Assembly: GCA_947471745.1 (NCBI GenBank)
Contig: CANJKZ010000011.1
Location: 1,798,001-1,862,000 of the forward strand
DNA length: 64,000 nucleotides
Direction: 5' to 3'
Source of the DNA: Closterium sp. Naga37s-1
Lineage: Eukaryota > Streptophyta > Zygnematophyceae > Desmidiales > Closteriaceae
The stretch's first letter is position 1. The number at the start of each line of letters is the position of its first letter. Of this stretch, positions 1 through 10,681 are shown piece by piece. The notes below the pieces were generated by a model. It ran no database searches, was not told the DNA's origin, and saw only the letters and a program-made list of their open reading frames with translations. The position numbers were made by a program, and so were the translations under genes.

Positions 1-747
1 AACCCCTTTCTGCTTCACCTGTGCAGATGCGGAGTTTTGAACTCCAATGCTTGGGTGAGAGTTCAGGTACTTCACCATATGCTCAGCTGCATCCACCTGC
101 TCCTCTGATGGATTCTGCACCACCCTAGCCAGCTGCCCAACCGAGAAAGAGATGTCGGGCCTCGTATTAACTGCGGCATACAAGAGGCTGCCCACCAAGG
201 ACTGAAATTGCTGCTGCTCCTCGGCTTCAACCCCTTCATCCTCTCCTGCCTTCACAAGCTTGAATTCTGCTGGCAGGGGAGTTGCAACCTTGCGCTCATT
301 CTTAATCCCATACTTCTCCCCCAGCTCCTTGATGAACTTCTCCTGGTGCAGCTTCAACCACCTGTGATCCAGATCCCTCTCCACGTGCATCCCGAGGTAG
401 TACTTTATCTCCCCAAGGGTCTTGCACTTGAAGTTCTTCATCAGCTGCTGCTGCACTTTCTGGATCTCCTTCATACTGCTGCTGAAGAGAAGAATATCAT
501 CCACGTAGACCAGAAACAGCACCAGTTTCTCCCCTTCCCCCTTGAGAAAGAGGCTCTCATCACAGCTGCTGGTCCAGAATCCCATCTCCTCTAAAACAGC
601 TGCCAACTTCTGGTTGAATCCCATCTCCTCTAAAACAGCTGCCAACTTCTGGTACCAGCAGCATGGCGCCTGCTTCAAGCCGTAGATGGACTTTTTCAGC
701 TTGCACACCCTGCCCGTACCATCCTCATACCCTGGTGGCTGCGTCAT
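1..747 (-). pseudogene. pol: Family A Copia pol fragment (RT to RNase H), cut by the window edge
   Basis: Minus-strand reading frame that stays open from 747 to the window edge. It starts in the RT at MTQPPGYEDGTG, then has the LKKSIYGLKQAP region, the catalytic YVDD box, the KYYLGMHVERD connection and the start of RNase H (RPDISFSVGQLA). In a complete element this makes cDNA from the element RNA in the cytoplasmic particle. A 39-bp in-frame tandem duplication near 577-652 repeats the QKLAAVLEEMGF segment just before YVDD, which probably harms the fold. At 747/748 the fragment abuts a plus-strand integrase-side fragment of the same family, so its own gag, PR and IN are missing. Confidence 0.85.
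577..652. repeat. 39-bp tandem duplication inside the RT
   Basis: The stretch starting GAATCCCATCTCC at 577 is repeated at 616 with period 39 (13 codons), so the reading frame is kept. None of the other A copies in this window shows it. Confidence 0.9.
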
Positions 748-1220
748 CAAGGGGCAGCTGGTCAATTGGGTGCTTTGGGATATGTATGAGATTAAGTACG
801 TGTATATATCTACGTGGCAGTTGCCGGCTTTAGCGTGGCGCGATGGGGGGCAAGCTAGAGAGGGGTCTGCATCCCAGGAGGGGTGCAACGCAGTTGGAGC
901 AGTTGGTGTGAAAGAATCAGCCAGATCTGGGGAGACCGATTGGGCAAGGGAACACCGACGCTTGGGGCATATAGCAATGCCCTTGCTGAAGAAGTTGGAG
1001 AAGGAAAGAGCCATCAAGAGTCTGAAGCTAAATGGACAGCCACCTGATGAAAATTATGATATCTGCTTGCTCTAAAAAATCACCCGATTCTCCTTCCATA
1101 GTGTGGCTGGTAGGAGCAAGAAGCCTTCAGAGCTGGTAGACATGCACTTTGTGGGGCCGCTGCTAGTTCAGGGGCACAAGAGGGAGCGGTACGTCCTGAC
1201 CAGTGTAGATGTGGGCATAC
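748..1220 (+). pseudogene. pol: Family A GAG-preintegrase and integrase N-terminus, decayed
   Basis: Plus-strand remnant matching the segment between protease and integrase of family A (VLWD, WQLPALAW, HRRLGH, GQPPDEN). The HHCC zinc site that normally reads DNCEICLL is DNYDICLL-like here, so one metal-binding Cys is lost. A Ser codon has become TAA (CTCTAAAAAATC near 1072). The integrase start (ELVDMHFVGPLLVQG) follows and stops abruptly at an LTR terminus at 1221. This is one of the more diverged A pieces, so probably old. Confidence 0.75.
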
Positions 1221-2291
1221 TGTTGGTGTAAGGGCCTTATAAACTCAAGCTTTTAAGACCTAATCAAACTAAATTCCTCTCCTCGGGGTCACCTCAAAGG
1301 GTCCTTGGGTGCCTAGTACAAGACCAGCCCCTATCCTCGAGTCCGAGTCTGTAGAGAGAGGAAGCAAGAAATGACTTCACCAAAATAATGAGAATACCTT
1401 GTACGGTGCGCTGCGTGCCAAGTAGACCGTCGATCGGATTAAGCTGAGAATTTCCTATATCAAAGCTCGCTCCAAGAGCATTTAAAAATGCCAAGTTTCC
1501 TCGCGAAAGGTTCTGCCATTACGGAGTTATGGCTCGGATAGCGTTGGTATAGCGTCATAGTGCTAGCGTACTAGTGTTGAGTCTGGTAGCATTCCGCCAT
1601 CGAACCGCGTAGATGAGAAATTCCAGCGATGATGGAATCCGCTTGAATCAATTTTCCTATTTCCAGATACAAACAGAGAAGGAATAAACAGTTCTAGCTA
1701 GCAAGGACCTTGGGAATCAATCTGGGAACAACTGGGGATGATCCCAAATAATTCCAAGTTATAGAACCAATAGGGCTGGAAAAACAATCAGGTGGTAGGC
1801 TGGTAAACAACCTCTGGTTCTGTTCTTCCAACCTGGGAAAACAACAACCAGGTTCAGGTCCTATAAACAGAACCTGTTTTGTCCTTGCCAAACCAGCCAA
1901 ATTCTGGTTCTGCTGGTTTCCCCTGGCCTTGTCGCATGCAGATAGAGACAAACAACATCCAACCTTCACCTAACTGTACCCCTATAGTGCCTGCCCTGCT
2001 ATACTATAGTTAGCCAAACAAAACAGTACAAACTGAATCTGCGCATTCAAATGAACCGAAATGCAAAGCTTTCATCTTGGGTTCCTTTGCGAGCTCGTCC
2101 TTTCTGCTTGCACTGTTCATAGTGCGTACAATGATGTGCCAAAAAGCACATTACGTGAGTACCTGCAAATGCTTCAAGCAAACATTGTGAATGCAAACTA
2201 ACATTCCATTCACACACAAAAGCATTCGCAGACTCATACTCGTAAAGACAGACGGCAGGATATCGTGCAATGTGAATTTTCACCCAAAACA
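1221..2291 (-). mobile_element. Family A LTR (3' LTR of the decayed element to its right)
   Basis: On the minus strand this LTR runs from TGTTTTGGGTG (2291) to the CCTTACACCAACA terminus (1221). A C-rich stretch at 2292-2301, the complement of a polypurine tract, and the RNase H end at 2332 follow on the right, so it is the 3' LTR of the pol at 2332-4687. It is about 1.07 kb and visibly more diverged than the other A LTRs. Confidence 0.85.
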
Positions 2292-2331
2292 CCCCCCCTC
2301 AGCCCGCCGGCTGCATTCCCATCATTCCATT

Positions 2332-3677
2332 CTAGTTCATGCGCATTCCACTCATACGCACATAACGCCAATGGGGCTCATCCGCAAGCCTCTTGGTGAG
2401 GAAGTCTGTTGGCTGCTGGTGAGTGTTGATGTAGATCGGATTCACCGTCCCCTTCTTTACCTCCTTACGCAGCCAGTGCCACTTGATACGCATATGCTTG
2501 GTCAGCCCATGAAGCACAGCTTTCCTGTTCATCCCAAGAGCCCCCTTGTTATCACAGAAGAGTGGTGTAGCGACCTTTTGCTCCTGGCCAGTCTCCTCTA
2601 ACAACCTCCTCAGCCAAATCACCTTCTTCATCCCATGGAACATTGCCATGTACTCTGACTCAACAGAGGAGAGTGCCGTCTCCGTCTGCTTCTTGGACCT
2701 CCAACTAACAGGTCCTCCCCCAACTACGCAGATGCATCCTCCCACAGATGAGGAGTCCTTCTCAGAAGCCCACGTAGCTTCGTTAAAGCAAGTGAGAAAG
2801 AGCTTGCCTTCTCCAAGCCGCTCACCCTTCTCCTTCAGCACCTCAACCCCCTTTTGCTTCACCTGTGCAGATGCTGAGTATTGAACACCAATGCTTGGGT
2901 GAGAGTTCAGATACTTCACTACATATTCAGCTACATCCACCTGCTCCTCAGATGGATTCTGCACCACCTTGGCCAGCTGCTTAACCGAGAATGAGATGTC
3001 GGGCATTGTGTGAATAGCTGCGTACAAAAGGCTGCCCACCAAAGGCTGAAAATGCTGCTGCTCCTCGGCTTCAACCCCTTCATCCTCTGCTGCCTTCACA
3101 AGCTTGAATTCTGCTGGCAGGGGAGTTGCAACCTTGCGCTCATTCTCAATCCCATACTTCCCCCCCACCTCCTTGATGAATTCTCCTGGTGCAGCTTCAA
3201 CCACATGTGATCCAGATCCCTCTCCACGTCCCTTTCCCCAAGGTTCTCCATCAGGTGGTGCTGCACTTTTACGATCTCCTTCATGCTGCTGCTGAAGAAA
3301 AGAAGGTCATTAGCTTGCACACCCTGCCCGTACCATCCCCATACCCAGGCGGCTGCCTTATGTACACCGTCTCCTCTAAAATTCCATTGAGGAAGGCCGT
3401 TGATATATCCATCTGAATGATCTACATCCGACTAACGGCTGCATCTGCCGACAAGACACGGAGGGTAGGGGGTTTGGCAGCGGGAGCAAAGATCTCATTG
3501 ACGTCCTGCTTCTCCTTCTGCTGAAACCCCTTAGCCACCAACCAGCTTTTGTAGATGGTGACCTGCCCCTTGTCATCGGTCTTGATCCTTAGCACCCACT
3601 TGCACTGTACCGCTTTCTTCCCCTCAGGCAGCACCACCAGATCCCAATCCCATTCTCTAGCTAGCTCTGGTACTCAG
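2332..3677 (-). pseudogene. pol: Family A pol remnant (RT and RNase H), left of the solo LTR
   Basis: The RNase H and RT thumb/connection are open from 3204 to 2332 and end SGMRMN-stop. The tail keeps the DFLTKRLADEPHW motif typical of Copia RNase H ends. Upstream, near 3307-3311, a deletion of roughly 185 bp joins the LLFFSSSM segment to the KLKK/RVCKL side, so the YVDD box is lost. Further upstream the RT N-terminus (PEGKKAVQCKWVLRIKTDDKG) is recognisable at 3422-3637. The frame is interrupted at 3677 by the family D solo LTR and resumes at 4470. Confidence 0.85.
3673..3677. repeat. Target-site duplication, left copy (CTCAG)
   Basis: Five bases CTCAG immediately left of the solo LTR. They match the five bases at 4470-4474. 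In intact A copies the sequence GGTACTCAGCATC occurs once here. Confidence 0.85.
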
Positions 3678-4469
3678 TGTTAGTGCAACCCTACGTTTTG
3701 CATTCGGCTTGTTGTCCGTGTGCGTGCATGCGTGTGTGCATGGAATGGTATGAGGGCATGAGATAATATAAATTTCATGCTTACAATAGTGTGTGAATGA
3801 TGAGGCATGATTTTGAATATGTGTTTCGAGTCAATAGCGAGTTATCGCTAGTCGCGTGTCACGTCATCGTTTCCGTGTCGTGTGCGGTTTTCTATTTTGT
3901 CGTGTGTGGAACGTTCGGCGTGTCGTAGGTGTGCACAACAGACTTACAAGAACTCAAGGAAGAATTTATCTTGAAAAACCAGAGCCATGGTTTCAGAATT
4001 CAAGTGATTTCGAAGCTCTCCAAAAGGGTAAACTTCAAGAAAGTGAGAATAGTTACATTACAATATGTAGTGTAACATTTCTCATGGTGTAGGCAAGATA
4101 TTGAGAATAGTTACATTACAATGTGTAGTGTAACATTTCTCTCGGTGTAGGCCCTTGTGGAGGTTAGTTTAGAGACCCTTCATGGTTGGGGACAGTGTGG
4201 CACTGTTCCACATCACTGTACCTCGGCTCTTGGGGTTTGTAGAGTCTAGGAGTCATTCACAACTGGCATTGTGTCGTCCATTCTAAATGAAACCGTGCGA
4301 TCTAAATTGCCTATTGTAGGCGACGTTAAGAAGCTCCAGATCCAAGTTGAATCAGGTCATTTGCAGCTGGGACCAGAACGCTATGAACGTTTCTAGCCGC
4401 TGTGCAGAAATTCGACTATGCTCTCTATCTTTCGTTTTAGGCACATTAAAGCGTACTGTGACTAAAACA
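3678..4469. mobile_element. Solo LTR of an unidentified family (family D)
   Basis: A 792-bp segment that starts TGTTAGTGCAACC and ends ACTAAAACA, so it has the TG...CA ends of an LTR. It is flanked by perfect 5-bp direct repeats CTCAG (3673-3677 and 4470-4474). It splits a family A pol frame that lines up again once it is removed. It has no coding content and no similarity to the A, C or visible B sequences. The simplest reading is an LTR element that inserted into the A pol and then lost its interior by LTR-LTR recombination. Orientation cannot be set. Confidence 0.85.
4044..4152. repeat. Two 51-bp near-palindromic repeats, period 58 bp, inside the solo LTR
   Basis: Units at 4044-4094 and 4102-4152 differ at only a few positions. 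Each contains GTTACATTACA and TGTAGTGTAAC as near-inverted halves, bracketed by GAGAA and TTCTC, so each could form a hairpin or bind a dimeric factor twice. This is typical of LTR U3 enhancer repeats, but that role is inferred. Confidence 0.8.
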
Positions 4470-4474
4470 CTCAG
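4470..4474. repeat. Target-site duplication, right copy (CTCAG)
   Basis: Matches 3673-3677 exactly and directly follows the CA end of the solo LTR. Confidence 0.85.
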
Positions 4475-4687
4475 CATCTCTAGAATCCAGCCACTTGTCC
4501 TTATCTGGTCCAGCTAATGCCTCCTCCATGCTAGCTGGTTCCTTAGGTGCAGGTGCAAGAAAACAGTATACAGGCTCGTCCTCCTCATCCGGTTCATTGC
4601 CTTGAGGGAGAATCAGCAACGGCTCCTTGTTCCCAAGCTGCTGCTCTGCTACATCAGCTTCTGCAGTCAGCTTCCTAGTGGCCATAC
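4475..4687 (-). pseudogene. pol: Family A IN-RT linker, right of the solo LTR
   Basis: Continuation of the pol interrupted at 3677. It encodes the acidic linker with DEEDEPVYCFLAPAPKEPASMEEALAGPDKDKW in register with other A copies (seen as EEDEPVYCF and SMEEALAGPD). It ends at the GTGGCCATAC position, where family B sequence begins. The N-terminal part of this pol (IN, PR, gag) is absent. Confidence 0.8.
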
Positions 4688-7164
4688 ATCAAGCCAAGTA
4701 CTTGGCTCCCGTTCTCTAGTTCGGAGACAACGAATAAGGCACCGCTTGACGAGGTGGTGATGGATGTGGTGGGCCCCCTGAAGCTTGGAGCTGCTGGAGC
4801 TGAGAATTTCCTCACCATTGTGGATGTCTACACGTGCATGACCTGGGTGTACGTGCTGTCCAAGAAGAGCGACGTGGCTGAAACGGTGAAGACCGAATGG
4901 TTGCCGATGGTGGAGTGGCAACAAGACCGGCAAGTCAAGTCAATCCGCAACGATCCAGGGGGAGAGTTCTTGAGCAAGGAGTTCAGATTGTGGCTAAAGA
5001 AGAATGGCATAATGCACTCCCTTTCCATGCCATACTCCCCTGCAATGAACGACATCGCCGAGCGAGCGAACCGCACAATCACGGAGACGGCACGCGGGTT
5101 GCTTATTGAAGCTGGGCTATCCGACTACTTCTGGCCTGATGTGGTGCGGAGTGCGTTTGTGGCCAAGAACAGAGCTTTGAGTCATGTGGGAGCAGACAAA
5201 TAGGTGCCCTATGTGGAGTGGATTGGAAGGAAGCCAAAGGTGGATATGCTTCGGGTGTTCCGCTGCATGTGCATGGCGCTCGTACCTAAGCATCTTCGGT
5301 ACAACAAGCTCGGTGCCAAGGCGATATGGGCTATGCACTTGGGCATGGCTCAAAAGAGCAAGGGGTGGATTCTTTGGGAACCATTCACCGAAAATTCATG
5401 GTGAGCAGGGACTGCAAATTCATGGAGAATCTGATGTACAAGGATTGGAAGGAGGAGAATGAAGCGAAGATAGGCATGCGGTTTGGAGGTGAAGAGTTCC
5501 GGTTTGGAGCATGTGGAGTTGCCTTTGGAGCTGAGCAGCAGCAGCACCACCACAAGGCAATCTTCCCTTGTGAATGGGGGAGAGGAGGCCAAGGATACAG
5601 AGGAAGAAGAGGAGGAGGTGCAGCAAGTGAGCGAGTGTGCACCGACACTTCCTTCTCGCACTACGAGTGCTCCACGGATCCGAGTCACCCCGCAGCAACG
5701 CCAAGGCCTTCATGTCCCTGCAGCTGAGGAGGAAGGAAGGGGCAAGAGGAGAATTAAAGCCCCTAATAGGCTGACCTATGATGCATTGGGAAAGCCAGCC
5801 AAGTCAGCTCTTGCCGGAGCGGCACTTATGGTTGGAGATGACGAGGAGAGTGACTACGAGGCGTTTGCCTTGGCGTTCTGTCCGGTGGAGATGCCGGGAG
5901 AACCAGCAATTCTCAAGGAGGCCTTTGAGAGTAGTGATGCTGAGAAGTGGAAGACGACAATGGAGAGTGAGCTGAAAATCATTGAGGAGAATGGAACGTG
6001 GGAATTGGTGGAGCTACCGGAGGGGCGTAAGGCGATTATGTCCAAGTGGCTCTTCAAGATCAAGTCCGACGCCGACGACAAAATCGGGCGCTACAAGTCT
6101 AGGCTTCTGGCCAAGGGTACCAGCAGAAGGAGAAGGTGGACTATAAGGAGGTATTTGCTGTTGTGGTGAAGCCGACGACGCTGCGAACCCTACTCGCGGG
6201 AGCTACCATCAAAGGATGGGTGGTGAAACAAATGGATGGGACAACGGCACTCCTCAACGGCGTCCTTGAGGAAGAGATTTTTATGGCGCAGCCAGAGGGG
6301 TTTGATAAAGGTAGTGGCAGAGTGTGGAAGCTGAAGAAGGCGCTCTATGGGCTCAAGGAAACCCCTAGGCAGTGGTATTGAAGCTGCGTGAAGTCTTGAA
6401 GGAGATCGGGTTCACTCCCTCATCCGCCGATCATTCCTTGATCATGCGTGGCGAGGGGGAGCAGAGGAGTTTCATGGTAGTTTATGTGGATAACATCCTC
6501 ATTTTCTCACCCTCTGACCTTGTGAAAGAGGTGATGCTGAAGCTTCAAGACAAGTCCAAGGGCAAGGCCCTTGGTGACGTGAGCTTCTACCTCAGGCTCC
6601 ACATCGAACGAGATTTGGAGAAACGGTGCACCAACGGAAGTACCTGGAGGCATTGGCTGCCAACTTTGGGCAGATTGAAGGCTATGTGGCTGCTCCATTC
6701 CCTTCTGGGTTTAATTGTGTGAAGGGATCAGAGGAGGAGAGCGTTGGAGAAGAGGAAAGGAGAAGAGAAGCGGTGGGCAGCCTCATCTACGCGGCGGTAA
6801 ACACCTGACCGGAGAGTGAGTTGAAGAGCATTGAGGAGAACAGCACGTGGGAATTGGTGGAGCTACCGGCAAGTATCTTGGCCAAACACTGACCGTTGGG
6901 CTGCAATACTCGGCGGCGGCGCAAAGGCGCCAAAATGGCGCGGAAGTTGAACCCGGGCGTTTGTTCCTCACCGCATTCTCGGATGCTTCTTATGCATCAG
7001 AACCAGAGGACATGACAAATGTTGGAGGGTTCATTTGCTGTGTTGCTGGAGGCCAAATTGCTAGGGAGAGCAAGAAGCAGGTGGATCAAGCATTGAGCTC
7101 GGGGGAGTCCGAATACATGGCACTCTTCCGTGCCGTACGGGAGATTGTGTGGCAGTGGCGTTTG
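4688..7164 (+). pseudogene. pol: Family B Copia pol, copy 1 (IN, RT, RNase H)
   Basis: Plus-strand decayed pol of a second Copia family. The integrase core at about 4754-5460 has MDVVGPL, NDPGGEF and DIAERANRT, so the D, D and E positions are kept. TAG at 5201-5203 and TGA at 5402-5404 break the integrase. The RT N-terminus (ENGTWELVELPEGRKAI) is followed by a frameshift near 6115 and a stop near 6379. The catalytic box is YVDN (Asn codon 6492-6494), not YVDD. RNase H (FSDASYASE, SSGESEYMALF) ends at 7164, where an A LTR terminus starts. A 2-bp deletion near 5487 breaks a frame that stays open in copy 2. No gag or PR is present. Confidence 0.85.
6807..6870 (+). repeat. Displaced copy of an RT N-terminal segment inside family B RNase H
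   Basis: The segment encoding ESELKSIEENSTWELVELP at about 6809-6870 is a diverged repeat of 5960-6023. It replaces the start of RNase H, between AAVNT and KYLGQTLT. The same oddity is present in copy 2 at about 12757-12820. Confidence 0.75.
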
Positions 7165-7980
7165 TGTTAGAGTAAGGGCCTAATAAACTCAGGCTATTAA
7201 GACGTTATCCAACTTAAAACCTCTCCTCGGGGTCACCTCCAAGGGTCCCTGGGTGCTTGGTACAAGACCAGCCTCTATCCTTGGGTCCCAGTTTGTAGAG
7301 AGAGGGATCAAGATTACCTTGAATGTCGCGCAGCGTGCCGTGCAGACCGTCGATCAGATAAAGCTGAGAACTCGCTATATCGAAGCTCACTCTAAGATCT
7401 TTCAAACGAGCCAAGTTGCCTCGCGAAAAGTTCTGCCATTGCAGAGTTACGAAATGGACAGCGTTGGCCTAGCGTTGTAGTGCTAGCGTACTAGCGTTGA
7501 CTCGGTAGCATTCCGCCGTTCAGGTCCTAAAAACAGAACCTGTTTTGTCTTTGCCCAACCAGCCAAATGCTGGTTCCGCTGGTTTCCCCTGGCCCTGTAG
7601 CATGCAGATACAGACAAACAACATCTAAGCTTCACCTAAATTGTACCCCTATAGTGCCTGCCCTGCTACACTATAGTCAACCAAACAAAAAAGTACAATT
7701 TCGAGTTGGATATAACTGAATCTGCGCAATCAATTCAACCGAACAGCAAAGCTTCCATCTTGGGTTCCTTTGCGAGCTCGTTCTTTCTGCTTGCACTGTT
7801 CATAGCGCGTACAATATTGTGCCGAAGCGCACATTGCGCGAGTACCTGCAAATGCATCAAGCGAAAATTGCGAAAGCAAACAAACACACGAACATTCCAT
7901 TCACACCCAAATGTATTCGCACATGCATACTCGTACAAACAGACGCCAGGATGTCGTGCAATGAGAATTTGCACCCAACA
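7165..7980 (-). mobile_element. Family A LTR with a roughly 280-bp internal deletion
   Basis: The LTR terminus TGTTAGAGTAAGGGCC is at 7165 and the CACCCAACA start at 7980. Near 7519 the sequence jumps from the TAGCATTCCGCCG region to TCAGGTCCTAAAAAC, removing the TATA box and AC-element region. A polypurine tract and the pol at 8024 follow on the right, so it serves as that element's 3' LTR. The same deletion is in the LTR at 13115-13930. Confidence 0.85.
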
Positions 7981-8023
7981 CACTCCCCCTCAGCCTGCCG
8001 GCTGCATTCCACAATATTCCATG

Positions 8024-9961
8024 CTAGTTCATGCTCATTCCACTCATGCGCACACAACGCCAATGAGGCTCATCCGCAAGCCTCTTGGTGAGGAAGTCTG
8101 CTAGCTGCTGGTGAGTCTTGATATAGATTGGATTCACCGTCCCCGTCTTCACCTCCTTACGCAGCCAGTGCCACTTGATACGCATGTGCTTGTTCAGCCC
8201 ATGAAGCACAGCGTTCTTGGCCATCCCAAGAGCCCCTTTGCTATCAGAAAACAGCGGCGTAGCAACCTTCTGCTCCTGGCCAATCTCCTCTAACAGCCTC
8301 CTCAGCCAAATCACCTCCTTCACTCCATGGAACATTGCGATGTACTTTGATTCAACAGAGGAGAGTGCCGTCTCCGTCTGCTTCTTGGACCTCCAACTAA
8401 GAGGTCCTCCCCCAACTACGCAGATGTATCCTGCCACAGATGAGGAATCGTCCTTCCCAGAAGCCCACGTAGCATCGGTAAAGCAAGTGAGAAACAGCTT
8501 GCCTTCTCCAAGCCGCTCCCCCTTCTCTTTCACCACCTCAACCCCTTTCTGCTTCACCTGTGCAGATGCGGAGTATTGAACTCCAATGCTTGGGTGAGAG
8601 TTCAGGTACTTCACCACACGCTCAGCTGCATCCACCTGCTCCTCTGATGGATTCTGCACCACCCTAGCCAGCTGCCCAACCGAGAAAGAGATGTCGGGCC
8701 TTGTATGAACCGCGGCATACAAGAGGCTGCCCACCAAGGATTGAAATTGCTGCTGCTCCTCGGCTTCAACCCCTTCATCCTCTGCTGCCTTCACAAGCTT
8801 GAATTCTGCTGGCAGGGGAGTTGCAACCTTGCGCTCATTCTCAATCCCATACTTCTCCCCCAGCTCCTTGATGAACTTCTCCTGGTGCAGCTTCAACCAC
8901 CTGTGATCCAGATCCCTCTCCACGTGCATCCCGAGGTAGTACTTTACCTCCCCAAGGGTCTTGCACTTGAAGGTCTTCATCAGCTGCTGCTGCACTTTCT
9001 GGATCTCCTTCATGCTGCTGCTGAAGAGAAGAATGTCGTCCACGTAGACCAGAAACAGCACCAGCTTCTCCCCCTCCCCCTTGAGAAAGAGGCTCTCATC
9101 ACAGCTGCTGGTCCAGAATCCCATCTCCTCTAAAACAGCTGCCAACTTCTGGTACCAGCAGCGTGGCGCCTGCTTCAAGCCGTAGATGGACTTTTTCAGC
9201 TTGCACACCCTGCCCGTACCATCCTCATACCCAGGTGGCTGCGTCATGTACACATCCTCCTCTAAAATCCCATTGAGGAATGCCGTTGATATATCCATCT
9301 GAATGATGAATTTCCCACTAACGGCTGCATCTGCCAACAAGACACAAATGGTAGGGGGTGTGGCAGTGGGAGCAAAGATCTCATTGAAGTCCTGCTTCTC
9401 CTTCTGCATAAACCCTTAGCCACCAGCCTACTCTTATAGATGGTGACCTGTCCCTTGTCATCGGTCTTGGTCCTTAGCACCCACTTGCACTGTACGGCTT
9501 TCTTCCCCTCAGGCAGCACCACCAGATCCCATGTCCCATTCTCTAGCAGGCTCTGGTACTCAGCATCCCTAGAAACCAGCCACTTCTCCCTATCTGGTCC
9601 AGCTAATGCCTCCTCCATGCTTGCTGGTTCCTCTGGTGCAGGGGCAAGAAAACAGTAGGCAGGTTCATCCTCCTCATCCGGGTCATAGCCATGCGGTAGA
9701 ATCAGCAATGCGTCCTCATTCCCAAGCTGCTTCTCTGCTACATCAGCTCCTGCAGTCAGCTTCATAGTGGCGCTGGCCTGGAGACGGGTGTCTCCCATCC
9801 CCTCATAACAACACCTTTCCGTTTCCTCCTTGATGGTAGCGCAGGAACCTTAGTTTTTCCCTGCTGCTGTTCTCCTCCCTCAGATCCAGCAGCTTCCTTG
9901 GTGCTACCACTAGTCTCCACATCATCTCGTCCACCAGAAGGTGCCTCCTGCAGCTTCTCTC
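8024..9961 (-). pseudogene. pol: Family A pol fragment (linker, RT, RNase H)
   Basis: RT and RNase H are open for 461 codons (9409-8024), with YVDD, KYYLGMHVERDLDHRW, the RNase H TDATWAS segment and ADFLTKRLADEPHW before the stop. A single-base deletion near 9412 (AAACCCTTAGCC instead of four Cs) shifts the frame from the RT N-terminus and linker at 9413-9798. A short deletion near 9776 removes part of the linker. At 9961 the linker is cut at an A LTR terminus, so IN, PR and gag are missing. Confidence 0.88.
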
Positions 9962-10681
9962 TGTTTGTGTAAAGGGCCTAATAAACTCAGGCTATTAAGA
10001 CGTTATCCAAGTTAAAACCTCTCCTCGGGGTCACCTCCAAGGGTCCCTGGGTGCTTGGTACAAGACCAGCCCCTATCCTCGGGTCCGAGTTTGTAGAGAG
10101 AGGGATCAAGAGGGACTTAGTCAAAACAGCAAGAGTACCTTGAACGTCGTGCAGCGTGCCGTGCAGACCGTCGATCGGATTAAGCTGAGAACCCGCTATA
10201 TCGAAGCTCACCCTAAGAGCTTTCAAAAGAGGCAAGTTGCCTCGCGAAAAGTTCTGCCATTGCAGAGTTACGAAATGGACAGCGTTGGCCTAGCGTTGAA
10301 GTGCTAGCGTACTAGCGTTGACTCGGTAGCATTCTGCCGTCGAACCGCGTGGATACGAAATTCCAGCAAGGAAGGAATTCGCTTGAATCAATTTCAATAT
10401 ATTCAGGTACAAACAGAGAAGGAATACATAGTTCTATCTAGCAAGGACCTTGGGAATCAAACTGGGAACAACCAGGGATGATCCCAAATAATTCCAAGCA
10501 ACAGAACCAACCTGGCTGGACAAAACAGCAGGTGGTAGGTTGGTAAACAACCTCTGGTTCTGTTTTTCCAACCTGGGAAAACAACAACCAGGTTCAGGTC
10601 CTAAAAACAGAACCTGTTTTGTCTTTGCCCAACCAGCCAAATGCTAGTTCCGCTGGTTTCCCCTGGCCCTGTAGCATGCAG
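9962..10681 (-). mobile_element. Truncated family A LTR
   Basis: Begins at the exact LTR terminus (TGTTTGTGTAAAGGGCC) and runs through the GGTT-rich U3 to GTAGCATGCAG. There family B copy 2 starts at 10682. The first 370 bp or so of U3 are missing. The terminus variant TGTTTGTGTAAA is shared with the LTR at 30368. Confidence 0.85.

Noticed and set aside
3856-4092. 78-codon open frame in the solo LTR
   Set aside because: Short, no domain, spans one palindromic repeat unit; LTRs of this kind are non-coding.
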